A stretch of DNA of 43,401 bases from the NCBI RefSeq assembly GCF_001816125.1, contig NZ_MDZA01000221.1:1-43401 (forward strand), given 5' to 3'. Source of the DNA: Hymenobacter coccineus (lineage in GTDB: Bacteria; Bacteroidota; Bacteroidia; Cytophagales; Hymenobacteraceae). Below the pieces are notes generated by a model. It was given only the letters and a program-made list of their open reading frames with translations. It was not told where the DNA came from and ran no database searches. Shown here piece after piece: positions 7,466 to 15,667 of this stretch (positions are counted from its first letter, which is position 1; each line of letters begins with the position of its first letter). A program made the position numbers and the translations under genes.

Positions 7466-8401
7466 ATGGAACCACGCATTTTGGGCCTGCACCACGTCAC
7501 GGCCATTGCCGGCGGTGCGCAGCGCAACTACGATTTTTACACGCGGGTGATGGGCCTGCGCTTCCTCAAGAAAACCGTCAACTTCGACGACCCCGGCACT
7601 TATCACTTCTATTTCGGCGATGAAACCGGCTCGGCGGGCACCATCCTCACGTTTTTCCCCTGGGAGCACGTCAATCCCGGGCGGCGCGGCACTGGGCAGG
7701 CCACCGAAATTGGCTACTCGGTGCCGGCCGGCAGCTTCGATTTCTGGATGCAGCGCTTCGACGCCAACGGCATCACCTACAACAAGCCGAGCGAAAAATT
7801 CGGCGAGAAATACCTCACCTTCCTCGACCCCGACGGCCTGAAGTTTGAGCTGATTGAGTCGAAAACGCCCGACGCGCGCACACCCTGGACCACGCCCGAA
7901 GTGGGGGCCGCCGTGGCCACCCGCGGCTTCCACACCGTCACGCTCACGCTGGCCAGCGCCGCGGCCACGGCCGAAATCCTGACCGACGTGTTCGGCTACG
8001 CGTTGCTGGAAAAGCACGTCAACCGCAGCCGCTACGTGACCGATGCGGTGCCAGACGCCGCGTACATCGACCTAGTGGAAGTGCCCGGCGAGGCGCGCAG
8101 CGTCACGGCCGGCGGCTCGGTGCACCACATCGCCTTCCGGGTGAAGGACGACGAAGCTGAGCTCTACATCCGCAAGAAGCTGCTGGAGCGCGGCTTGCAG
8201 CCCACCCCGCAGATTGACCGCGACTACTTCCACTCGGTGTACTTCCGCGAGCCGGGCGGCGTGCTCTTCGAGATTGCCACCGAAAACCCCGGCTTCACCG
8301 TGGACGAGCCGCTGGCCGAGCTTGGCACCCACCTCATGCTGCCCACCAAGCACGAGCACCTGCGGCCGCAGCTGGAGAAGCGGCTTGTCCCCATCGGCTA
8401 G
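7466..8401 (+). CDS. Ring-cleaving dioxygenase, glyoxalase/VOC superfamily (MhqO-like)
   Basis: A 311-aa protein with two tandem VOC domains. The N-terminal domain begins ILGLHHVTAIAGGAQRN, with the metal-ligand His region, and runs to YLTFLDPDGLKFELIE. The C-terminal domain begins GFHTVTLTL and has SVHHIAFRV and EPGGVLFEIATE, giving further His and Glu ligands. The layout matches MhqO-type hydroquinone-linked dioxygenases (family knowledge). With the upstream esterase it forms a two-gene unit that likely removes quinones or other electrophiles. No MarR/MhqR regulator is adjacent. Confidence 0.88.
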   Translation: MEPRILGLHHVTAIAGGAQRNYDFYTRVMGLRFLKKTVNFDDPGTYHFYFGDETGSAGTILTFFPWEHVNPGRRGTGQATEIGYSVPAGSFDFWMQRFDANGITYNKPSEKFGEKYLTFLDPDGLKFELIESKTPDARTPWTTPEVGAAVATRGFHTVTLTLASAAATAEILTDVFGYALLEKHVNRSRYVTDAVPDAAYIDLVEVPGEARSVTAGGSVHHIAFRVKDDEAELYIRKKLLERGLQPTPQIDRDYFHSVYFREPGGVLFEIATENPGFTVDEPLAELGTHLMLPTKHEHLRPQLEKRLVPIG

Positions 8402-8466
8402 CCGGGGGCCGCGGGGGCCCTTTTGGCGCGGTGATTTAGTTAATGGAATCGGTTAATATGGGTTCA

Positions 8467-8538
8467 GTTAAAAATTGAGGGTTAAAAGCTAAAACTGCTG
8501 CAAGACAGATTTTTAACTTTTAACCCTCAATTTTTAAC
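8467..8538. repeat. 22-bp perfect intergenic inverted repeat
   Basis: GTTAAAAATTGAGGGTTAAAAG (8467-8488) is exactly inverted at 8517-8538. It is AT-rich against a GC-rich background. It lies in the 362-bp gene-free stretch 8402-8763, which also holds the hairpin at 8589-8619 and a possible promoter box near 8717. Confidence 0.85.
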
Positions 8539-8588
8539 TTCTTTGAAAACGTGCATTGCCCCGGGGCCCGCCCGGCGTTGCTTTCCGA

Positions 8589-8619
8589 AGCCCCGTCCCA
8601 TGTTGGGCCGGGGCTTTTT
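8589..8619 (+). terminator. Terminator-like hairpin downstream of the mhqO-like gene
   Basis: AGCCCCG pairs with CGGGGCT around a 16-base loop, followed by TTTTG. It is about 190 bp from the preceding stop, so it may end the esterase-dioxygenase transcript; alternatively it ends a short leader RNA. Confidence 0.5.
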
Positions 8620-8690
8620 GCGGCCGGTTGCGCGGGGCCGAACCGGGTGCAGGGGCCCTGGGGTGGGCCGGCCGAAAACCATTTGGGGGG

Positions 8691-8724
8691 TTGCCGCTTG
8701 TTTGCCGCCAGCCCGGTACCTTCA
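8691..8724 (+). promoter_or_regulatory. Possible promoter of the sugar transporter gene
   Basis: TTG (8691) and TACCTTCA (8717-8724) are spaced 23 bp apart. This resembles the Bacteroidota -33 TTG / -7 TAnnTTTG pattern, but the last bases differ. It would leave a leader of about 35 nt before ATG 8764. Confidence 0.3.
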
Positions 8725-8763
8725 CCGGGACCTCATTTCATTTTTTGCCCCCTTTCCGCTTCT

Positions 8764-10113
8764 ATGGCGCTTCCTACCGCTACTCCTACCCTGGCGCCGC
8801 CGCCGTTCACCGAGCGGCGCTACGTCGTCACCCTCATTTTCGTCGTGTCGCTGTTCATGCTCTGGGGCTTGGGCGTCACGATGGCCGACATCCTTAATAA
8901 GCACTTCCAGCAGGTGCTGCACGTGAGCAAGGCCAACTCGGCCTACGTGCAGGCCGCCACCTTCGGGGCCTACTTCATAATGGGCCTGCCCGCGGGCTGG
9001 TTCATGAAGCGCTTCGGCTACCAGAAGGGCGTGATTCTGGGCCTGGGGCTGTACGCCGCCGGGGCCTTCTTGATGGTGCCGGCCGCCAACGCCGCCTCGT
9101 TCACGCTGCTGCTCATGGCTTTGTTTGTGCTGGCCTGCGGCCTGGGCACGCTCGAAGCCGTGGCGCACCCGTTCCTGGACGGCCTCGGCGACCCGGCCAG
9201 CTCTGACCGGCGCATCACGTTCTCGCACGCCATCAACGGCATCGGGGCGGTGTCGGGGCCCCTCATCGGGGGCTACTTCGTGCTGCGCGGCACCCACGCG
9301 GCCGGCGACTTATCTTCCGTGAAAACCCTTTACACCATCATCGGCACGGTGGTGGGCAGCATCGGGCTGCTGTTTGCCTTCGTGAAGGTGCCCCAGCTCA
9401 ACGCCGAGCACACCCCCGAAACGCGCCTGGGGGCCCCCAACGAAACCCCCACCAACCTGGTGGCCGACAAGAGCCTGTTCCAGCACAAGCATTTCGTGTG
9501 GGCCTGCGTGGCGCAGCTCTTCAACACGGCGGCGCAGGGCGGCACCTGGGCCTATTTCATCAACTACGGCACCGACTACATGGCCCTGAAGCCGGGGCCG
9601 GAAATCCACGGGTTCTGGCAGGTGGGCACGCTCCTGAGCCGCACCGTGGGCCTGGCGCCCGGCCTGCCCCACCTGGCGGGCGAAGTGGCGGCTTACTTCT
9701 TCTCCCTCAGCCTGGTGGGCATGATGCTGGGACGCTTTCTGGGCACTTACCTCATGCAGTACATTGCCCCTAACCGCCTGCTGGCCTTCGCGGCGGCGGC
9801 CAACATTGTCATGTGCCTCGTCGTGGCCCAGCACTGGGGCTGGGTGTCGTTCGGGGCCCTCATCGGGCTCAACTTCTTCTTCAGCGTCATGTTCCCCATC
9901 ATTTACAGCCTGGGCCTAAAGGATGTGGGCCGCCACAAGCAGTTGGCCTCGTCGTTCATCGTGATGGGCGTGGTGGGCGCGGCGCTGTTTCCGCGCTTCG
10001 TGATGGGGCCCGTGGCCAACGCCAGCGTGGCCCACGCCTACTACTTGCCCATCATCTGCTACGTGGTAGTGTTTATATACGGGATAAAGTTGTACAAAGC
10101 GGGGCGCGCCTAG
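8764..10113 (+). CDS. Sugar MFS transporter, FucP (fucose:H+ symporter) family
   Basis: A 449-aa inner-membrane transporter with about 12 hydrophobic segments. The N-terminal half matches FucP-type permeases: FMLWGLGVTMADILNKHFQQ, GAYFIMGLPAGWFMKRFGYQ (the MFS loop 2-3 motif), and CGLGTLEAVAHPFLDGLG. The central hydrophilic loop (about residues 205-235) is typical of MFS. ATG 8764 gives a short cytoplasmic N-terminus before TM1; the frame is open far upstream, but that sequence contains the hairpin at 8589. Fucose, glucose/galactose or N-acetylglucosamine are all possible substrates in this family, and there are no catabolic neighbours to choose between them. Confidence 0.88.
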   Translation: MALPTATPTLAPPPFTERRYVVTLIFVVSLFMLWGLGVTMADILNKHFQQVLHVSKANSAYVQAATFGAYFIMGLPAGWFMKRFGYQKGVILGLGLYAAGAFLMVPAANAASFTLLLMALFVLACGLGTLEAVAHPFLDGLGDPASSDRRITFSHAINGIGAVSGPLIGGYFVLRGTHAAGDLSSVKTLYTIIGTVVGSIGLLFAFVKVPQLNAEHTPETRLGAPNETPTNLVADKSLFQHKHFVWACVAQLFNTAAQGGTWAYFINYGTDYMALKPGPEIHGFWQVGTLLSRTVGLAPGLPHLAGEVAAYFFSLSLVGMMLGRFLGTYLMQYIAPNRLLAFAAAANIVMCLVVAQHWGWVSFGALIGLNFFFSVMFPIIYSLGLKDVGRHKQLASSFIVMGVVGAALFPRFVMGPVANASVAHAYYLPIICYVVVFIYGIKLYKAGRA

Positions 10114-10224
10114 GGGCCCCACACCGCCGGGGAAGCGACCCGGGCAGTTAATTTCTTTAATGAAAATTTAATGAAAAAAGCCAGGAGTAGGTGATTAACA
10201 GCACATCCGTATATTGCTGCACCT

Positions 10225-10238
10225 CGTACAGTTGTACG
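10225..10238. promoter_or_regulatory. Palindrome CGTACAGTTGTACG, possible operator
   Basis: A 6-bp half-site CGTACA and its complement TGTACG are separated by GT, about 105 bp before the start of the large secreted protein gene. This could be a dimeric regulator site, but no recognised family consensus can be named. Confidence 0.3.
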
Positions 10239-10252
10239 CTTTTAGCGCAGTA

Positions 10253-10282
10253 AAATCCTGGGTGCGGTTGCATCCAGGATTT
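10253..10282 (+). promoter_or_regulatory. Hairpin in the leader region of the T9SS cargo gene
   Basis: AAATCCTGG (10253-10261) pairs with CCAGGATTT (10274-10282) around a 12-base loop. It lies 60 bp before the ATG at 10343, in the otherwise AT-rich 229-bp gap. It could be a leader attenuator or simply a repeat; no U-tract follows. Confidence 0.35.
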
Positions 10283-10342
10283 AAAATACAGGACTTTGCC
10301 TATATCAGGCAGTTGTTAATTCCCACTCCCCATTTTTTTTTC

Positions 10343-13300
10343 ATGAAAGCATCCGTACTGTTTACACCGTCGCACAATTTTTCGAGTCGGCCCTGGCTCG
10401 CCACCCTCGGCCTCGGATTGGGCCTGCTGGCCGCCACCCCCGCCCTCGCCCAAACCCCCACCATCTACGGCCTGGGCACGCTGAGCCAGGATGCACCAAG
10501 CAACGCCTTGGTTCCACCAAGCCTTCAGGGGCTCCCGGCGGGAACGCAAGGGTTGCTTGCTATTGACGCAACCTCAGGCTTTGCCGTCGGCTTTCCCGTT
10601 GTTGTAACTGGCGTGGCCGCTGGGCAAACGCTGGTGGGCATGGACTTCCGGCCCAACACCGGGCAGCTCTTCGCCCTGGGCTACGACCCCACACTGACGA
10701 CCAGCAACGCCCGCCTCTACACCCTGGACCCCGCCTCGGCGGTGGCCACGCCGGTAGGCGCGGGCCCCATCACACTGAACCTGGGGATGGTAGCGACCCG
10801 CATCGGGTTTGACTTCAACCCCACCGTGGACCGCATCCGGGTGGAGGGCGGCACCACCCAGGCCAACTACCGCCTCAACCCCAACAACGGGGCCATTGCC
10901 TTCACCGACGGCAACGTGAGCTATGCCGCGCTCAGCGCCACCCCGCTCATTGCCGCGGTAGCCTACACTAACTCCTACGCAGGCAGCACCAGCACCGCCC
11001 TCTACGCCCTCGACGCGCCCGGCGCGGGTACCGGTCAACTAGACCTCACCACGGTCAACAACGGCTTGCTGTCGCTGCAAAACCCGCCCAACAACGGCAC
11101 CCTCACCACCTCCAAGGCGGTGACGCTGGATGGCGACGCATTCGGCGACCCCGTGGCTGTGGGCGTAGACGTGTACTTCAACCCCGCTACCGGTCTCAAC
11201 GAGGGCTACCTCACGGAGGTAACCGCCCGCAACGGCGACGGCGTGTCGAGCAGCAACTTCTATAATTTTGACGTGGCCACCGGCGCCGCCACTAACAAGC
11301 GCAACACAGTACCCGCCTCCACGTCCACCCCCTTCGACATCCGCGACATTGCGGTGGCCATCGCCGCGCCCACCCAGCCGGCACTGGTGGGGCAACTGCT
11401 GTACGCGGTGGCCGGCGGCAACCTGATTTCTTTTGATTCGGGGGCTCCGGGGAACATCCGCTCGGCGGTAAACTTCGCCGGCGGCATTACCCCTGGCGAA
11501 ACCACGGTAGGCATTGATTTCCGCCCCGCCACCGGCCAGCTCTACGCCCTGGGCTACAACGCGACGGCCGGCACCGCCACGGTGTACGCTGTCAACCTGA
11601 CCACCGGGGGCTTCACCGCCGCCGGCCCGGCCATTGCCCTGGCCCTGGGCGCGGCCACCGACCGGGTAGGCTTCGACTTCAACCCCACCGTGGACCGCAT
11701 TCGCGTGTTGGCCACCAACGGCAACGACTACCGCCTCAACCCCAACAACGGGGCTCTTGCCTTCACCGACGGCAACCTGACGGTTGCGACCGCGGGAAGC
11801 GCCGCCGCCTACACCAATAGCAGCAGCGCCGCCAACAGCACCTCCCTTTACGATTACGACACCACCACCGGCCAGCTCTACCTCCAGAACCCACCCAACA
11901 ACGGCACCCTCGTGGCCGTGGGCGGCGCCGGGGGCCCCATGAGCACCGACGGGGCCGACTTTGACATCTTCAATACCCGCGGCACCACCACCAACGCAGC
12001 CTTCCTGGCCCTGGCGCCCGGCGGCGCGGCCGGGGCCCCCAACTTCGACAACCTCTACACCGTGGACCTGGCTGCGGGCACCACGGCCTCGGCCGGCCGC
12101 ATCGGCCTGGGCAGCAACGTGAGCGGCCTCACCGCCTTCATCGAAACCGGCACGGGCCTCACCTGGAACGGCTCGGCCAGCACCGACTGGGCCACGGCCG
12201 CGAACTGGACGCCCAACCGCGTGCCCACTAACGTGGACGACGTGACCATCCCCGGCGGCACGCCCAACCAGCCCGCCGTGACCGGCAGCCAGGCGGCCCG
12301 CTACGTGGTGCTAAACACTGGCGCTTCGCTGAAGAGTAACGACGGCTCGACCCTGGCCGTGGGCGGCAACTTCACCAACAACGGCGGCACGCTGGCGGGC
12401 ACCGGGTCCGGCACCATTGCCCTGGCCGGCACCGCCGCCCAGGTCATCGGCGGCACCAGCACCTCGGCCTTCCAGAACCTGACCGTGGGCACGGCCGCCA
12501 CCAGCCTGGCGGGCCCCGCCGCGGTGCAGCGCGTACTGCTGCTCAACGGCAACCTGACCACCACCGGCCAGTCGCTCACGCTGCTCTCCAACGCCGCCAA
12601 CTCGGCCCACGTGGTGAACGCCGCCGGTACCGTCACGGGCCCCGTCACGGTGCAGCGCTACATCGACGGTAGTATCAACAGCGGCCCGGGCTACCGCCAC
12701 TACGCTTCGCCGGTGGCGGGCTCCACGGTGGCCGACCTGGCCACCCCCGGCTTCGCGCCCGTCGTAAACCCCGCCTACAACTCGGCGGCCATCCCCAGCC
12801 AGGTGCGGCCCTTCCCCACGGTATTCGGCTTCGACGAAGCCCGCATCAACACCAGCGGCAATCCCTCGCCGCAGGATTTCGACAAGGGCTTCTTCTCGCC
12901 CGGGGCCCTGACGGATGCCCTCACCCCCGGCCAAGGCTACGTGGTGAACATCAACGCCGCAGAAACGGTGGACTTTGTGGGTACGCTCAACAACGGCGAC
13001 GTGGCCCGCACCGGCCTCAGCCGCGGCAGCCAAACCGAGTCAGGCTGGCAGTTGCTGGGCAACCCCTACCCTTCGCCCATCAGCTGGACCACGACCTATA
13101 ACGACGGTGCCACCGGCCTGAACAACGCCGTGTACGTGGTGAAATCGACCGGCCAGTACGCCGGCGGCTACGCCAGCTACGTGAACGGTGTGGGTGCCAA
13201 CGGCGGCATGGACAACATTGCCACCGGCCAGGGTTTCTTCGTGCGGGTAGCCGCCGCCGGCGCCCCCGGGGCCCTCACCTTCAAGAACAGCGGCCGCCTG

Positions 13301-14035
13301 ACCACCTACGCCAGCCCGGCCTTCCAGCGCGGCGATGCCACCACGGCGCCGCTCGTGCGCCTGGCTTTGCGCAACGCCGCCGGCCGTGCCGATGAGGCCG
13401 TGGTGTACTTCGACGCCACTGCCACCGCCGGCTTCGACGCCGCCCTTGACGCTTACAAGCTGGACCCCGCCGGGGCCACGATGGGCCTGGCCACCGCCGG
13501 CACCGAGGCGCTGTCCATCGACGCCCGCCCCGCCCTCGGCCCCGCCGACGTGCTGGTGCCGCTGTCGGTGCAGGCCGAAGCCGGCAGCTACACCCTCGCC
13601 GCCGCCGAGTTACTGCGCCTGCCCACGGGCACGAAGGCCTTCCTGCGCGACGCCCTCACCGGCAGCGTGACGGACCTGGCCCAGCAGCCCAGCTACCCGT
13701 TTGCGGTAACGGCCGGCGCATCGGCTACCGGCCGCTTTAGCCTGCTGCTCACCACGCAGGCCGTGCTGGCCACGGCCCCCGCGGCCCTCAGCAAGCAAGT
13801 GAACGTATTCCCGAACCCGGCCCGCGGCACGGTGTCGGTGGGCCTGCCCGCTTCGTTGGCGCGCCAAAACATCGACGCCACGCTGGTGAATGCCCTGGGC
13901 CAAACGGTGCTGCGCGCCACGCTGCCCGCCGGCGCCACCTCGCAGCTGGCGTTGCCCAGCGTTGCCCGCGGCGTGTACACGCTGCGCCTGCTCACGGCCG
14001 AAGGCACGGTTAACAAGCGCCTCATCGTCGAGTAA
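10343..14035 (+). CDS. Secreted T9SS cargo with two DUF4394 modules
   Basis: A 1230-aa secreted protein. It has a signal peptide (hydrophobic core LGLGLGLLAATPALAQ, cleavage after AQ near residue 34). Two homologous DUF4394 modules follow, about 35-350 and 350-600. Both contain FDFNPTVDRIRV and YRLNPNNGA.AFTDGN, and FRP.TGQL.ALGY. A third part begins TWNGSASTDWATAANWTPNR and has beta-rich repeats (ANW/VTIPGG type). The C-terminus is a type A T9SS sorting domain (NVFPNPARGTVSVGL, GQTVLRATLPAG, GVYTLRLLTAEG, NKRLIVE). The protein is therefore exported by Sec, moved across the outer membrane by T9SS and released or anchored at the surface. The role of DUF4394 is unknown. ATG 10343 is the start that exposes the signal peptide. 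Confidence 0.88.
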   Translation: MKASVLFTPSHNFSSRPWLATLGLGLGLLAATPALAQTPTIYGLGTLSQDAPSNALVPPSLQGLPAGTQGLLAIDATSGFAVGFPVVVTGVAAGQTLVGMDFRPNTGQLFALGYDPTLTTSNARLYTLDPASAVATPVGAGPITLNLGMVATRIGFDFNPTVDRIRVEGGTTQANYRLNPNNGAIAFTDGNVSYAALSATPLIAAVAYTNSYAGSTSTALYALDAPGAGTGQLDLTTVNNGLLSLQNPPNNGTLTTSKAVTLDGDAFGDPVAVGVDVYFNPATGLNEGYLTEVTARNGDGVSSSNFYNFDVATGAATNKRNTVPASTSTPFDIRDIAVAIAAPTQPALVGQLLYAVAGGNLISFDSGAPGNIRSAVNFAGGITPGETTVGIDFRPATGQLYALGYNATAGTATVYAVNLTTGGFTAAGPAIALALGAATDRVGFDFNPTVDRIRVLATNGNDYRLNPNNGALAFTDGNLTVATAGSAAAYTNSSSAANSTSLYDYDTTTGQLYLQNPPNNGTLVAVGGAGGPMSTDGADFDIFNTRGTTTNAAFLALAPGGAAGAPNFDNLYTVDLAAGTTASAGRIGLGSNVSGLTAFIETGTGLTWNGSASTDWATAANWTPNRVPTNVDDVTIPGGTPNQPAVTGSQAARYVVLNTGASLKSNDGSTLAVGGNFTNNGGTLAGTGSGTIALAGTAAQVIGGTSTSAFQNLTVGTAATSLAGPAAVQRVLLLNGNLTTTGQSLTLLSNAANSAHVVNAAGTVTGPVTVQRYIDGSINSGPGYRHYASPVAGSTVADLATPGFAPVVNPAYNSAAIPSQVRPFPTVFGFDEARINTSGNPSPQDFDKGFFSPGALTDALTPGQGYVVNINAAETVDFVGTLNNGDVARTGLSRGSQTESGWQLLGNPYPSPISWTTTYNDGATGLNNAVYVVKSTGQYAGGYASYVNGVGANGGMDNIATGQGFFVRVAAAGAPGALTFKNSGRLTTYASPAFQRGDATTAPLVRLALRNAAGRADEAVVYFDATATAGFDAALDAYKLDPAGATMGLATAGTEALSIDARPALGPADVLVPLSVQAEAGSYTLAAAELLRLPTGTKAFLRDALTGSVTDLAQQPSYPFAVTAGASATGRFSLLLTTQAVLATAPAALSKQVNVFPNPARGTVSVGLPASLARQNIDATLVNALGQTVLRATLPAGATSQLALPSVARGVYTLRLLTAEGTVNKRLIVE

Positions 14036-14050
14036 ATTGCCATTGGCTAC

Positions 14051-14077
14051 GAGCCCGGGCCCCCAGGGTCCGGGCTC
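14051..14077 (+). terminator. GC-rich hairpin after the T9SS cargo gene
   Basis: GAGCCCGG pairs with CCGGGCTC with further inner pairing, 15 bp after the stop codon. It is followed by a pyrimidine-rich stretch (ATTCTTTCTCTCC) instead of a clean U-tract, so termination may be partial and allow read-through into the PID-CTERM gene. Confidence 0.5.
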
Positions 14078-14115
14078 AAGTCATTCTTTCTCTCCTGTTT
14101 GCTTTATCCCTGATA

Positions 14116-14364
14116 ATGAAAAGTTTATTCTCCCTTTCGTTCCGCACTATCACCGTTGGTGCCGTGCTGGCACTCGCCGCTGGTGCTTCCCTGCAAGCCC
14201 GGGCCCAGGGCTCCACCGGCCCCACTCCTACCGACCCCACTACGCCTACCGATCCGCCCGTTACCCCGCCCACGGCCGTGCCCCTCGACGGGGGTGCCTC
14301 GCTGCTGCTGGCCAGCGGTGTGGCCTACGGCGTGCGGGAGCTGCGCCGCCGCCGCAAAAAATAG
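14116..14364 (+). CDS. PID-CTERM sorting-signal protein (small exosortase substrate)
   Basis: An 82-aa protein made almost entirely of sorting signals. An N-terminal signal peptide (TVGAVLALAAGASLQARAQ) is followed by a Thr/Pro linker (TGPTPTDPTTPTDPPVTPP). The C-terminal tripartite signal is the PLDGG box, a hydrophobic helix (ASLLLASGVAYGV) and a basic tail (RELRRRRKK). This is the PID/VPxDGG type of exosortase recognition sequence known in Bacteroidota. The exosortase gene lies 189 bp downstream, so this is its likely dedicated substrate. The mature part between the two signals is only about 30 residues and has no fold of its own. Confidence 0.85.
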   Translation: MKSLFSLSFRTITVGAVLALAAGASLQARAQGSTGPTPTDPTTPTDPPVTPPTAVPLDGGASLLLASGVAYGVRELRRRRKK

Positions 14365-14436
14365 CCACCGCTACGTTGCCCCGAGCCCGGCGGGGCCCCA
14401 CTGCATTCGGTAGGGCCCCTGTCGGGCCTTGGTATT

Positions 14437-14471
14437 TATGGCCGGTGTTTCCTTCAGGCTTGCCGGCCATA
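14437..14471 (+). promoter_or_regulatory. 9-bp hairpin between the PID-CTERM and exosortase genes
   Basis: TATGGCCGG (14437-14445) is exactly complementary to CCGGCCATA (14463-14471). It lies in the 189-bp gap and has no U-tract. It may be an mRNA processing or stability element, or a weak terminator. Confidence 0.4.
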
Positions 14472-14553
14472 CCGGATGAGCACGACGGCCCAATTCACCA
14501 CTCCCTTTTAGAGGAACCAGGCTTGTTGACTAACAACTGATAATTGCGCGCTC

Positions 14554-15120
14554 ATGAACCCTCCGCTACCCTTCCCTGCGCAGCCAGTTCGACCTGTGCT
14601 GCGCTTCTTGCTGGTATTTGCCGCCCTCTACGCCCTCTGGGCGCTGGGCTACGACGGCCTGGCGGGCCCCGACGGCCGCCTCGACCACGCCCTGTCGGCC
14701 AACCTGGCGGCCACCGCCGGGGCCCTGCTGCGGGGCCTGGGCTTCGCCGCTGGTACCGCCCCCGCCCACCCCATGCTGGTGGTGCTCAACGGCCAGCCGG
14801 TGGTATCCGTCGGCAACCCGTGCAACGGGCTGCTGATGTACGCGCTGTTTGCCGGCTTCGTAGTGGCGTTTCCGGGGCCCTGGCGGCACAAGCTCTGGTT
14901 TGTGCCGGTGGGCATTCTGGCCATCTACGCCCTCAACGTGGGGCGCGTGGCCCTGCTGGCCCTCAACCACGCCTACTGGTACCATTCCGTCGATTTCAAC
15001 CACCACTACACCTTCACCTTCGTGGTGTACGGGGCCATCGGGGCCCTGTGGATGCTGTGGGCGCGGCGCAACGCCGGCGGCTTGCTGGCGGCCACGCCTG
15101 CCCTGCAAGGTGCCCGCTAG
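14554..15120 (+). CDS. Exosortase (XrtX-like) transpeptidase
   Basis: A 188-aa integral membrane protein with about five hydrophobic segments. It carries the three conserved exosortase residues: Cys near 90 in GNPCNGLLMYALF, Arg near 131 in NVGRVALLAL, and His near 144-151 in YHSVDFNHHYTFTF. Exosortases cleave C-terminal tripartite signals at the outer face of the inner membrane and probably hand the protein to a glycolipid or other carrier (family knowledge). At under 200 aa it is a short core version without the extra C-terminal domain of EpsI-type enzymes. It overlaps the following membrane-protein gene and follows the PID-CTERM gene. The XrtX subtype is my recollection of how such cassettes are named and is less certain than the exosortase call. 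Confidence 0.85.
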   Translation: MNPPLPFPAQPVRPVLRFLLVFAALYALWALGYDGLAGPDGRLDHALSANLAATAGALLRGLGFAAGTAPAHPMLVVLNGQPVVSVGNPCNGLLMYALFAGFVVAFPGPWRHKLWFVPVGILAIYALNVGRVALLALNHAYWYHSVDFNHHYTFTFVVYGAIGALWMLWARRNAGGLLAATPALQGAR

Positions 15121-15580
15121 CACCGCCTGCCCACCGGGGCCCTACCGCCTATTGGTGTCCGTATTGGTAGCCTTGCTGCTGGGATTGGGCCTGTTTGAAG
15201 AAGAAGTTTTTGCCGCGCTGGGCCACCTCTGGCACCCCGGTGGGGCCCCGGTAGCTGTGCCCGGCCTCACCACCCACGGCTGGGCTGTGGCCATCAGCTA
15301 CCGCCTGCTCTACGCCGTGCTGAACGTGGCCCTGCTGCACCTGCTGCTGCGCGGCCGCTACACAGTGGCCGCCGTGCTGGGCTACGCCGCGGGCTACGTG
15401 GCCGGCGCGGGCCTGCTGTGGCTGGGGCAGCGGGCCAGCCTACCCTTCGCCGCGCTCACCGGCCACCGGGTGCTCGACGTGCTTTCTTCGCCTCTGCCCG
15501 TCATGTTTGCCTACCCGCTGGCCCTGCTGACGGGGCCCGGGCGGCCGTGCCAGGGCCCCAAAACGGCTCGTAAGCTGTAG
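15110..15580 (+). CDS. Exosortase-associated membrane protein (XrtX-associated type)
   Basis: A membrane protein of about 156 aa with four likely transmembrane helices, the first being LLVSVLVALLLGLGLF and another ISYRLLYAVLNVALLHLLL. The best start is GTG 15110, which overlaps the exosortase stop by 11 bp and implies translational coupling; later TTG or GTG codons near 15150 are possible. It has no catalytic motif that I recognise. Position and topology fit the small partner protein encoded next to XrtX-type exosortases. Confidence 0.7.
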   Translation: MPASTACPPGPYRLLVSVLVALLLGLGLFEEEVFAALGHLWHPGGAPVAVPGLTTHGWAVAISYRLLYAVLNVALLHLLLRGRYTVAAVLGYAAGYVAGAGLLWLGQRASLPFAALTGHRVLDVLSSPLPVMFAYPLALLTGPGRPCQGPKTARKL

Positions 15581-15659
15581 CGTGGACGCTGCAAGTCCGC
15601 GCGTTTGAACGGTCGCTGCACGGCGGGACGAAACGCGCGACTTGCAGCGTCCACGCTAC
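15578..15659. repeat. About 29-bp intergenic inverted repeat
   Basis: The arm at 15578-15607 (GTAGCGTGGACGCTGCAAGT...) is inverted at 15631-15659 with a single-base gap. It sits between the converging ends of the exosortase unit and holA and could end transcription from both sides. Confidence 0.8.
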
Positions 15660-15667
15660 CCCTCTTG

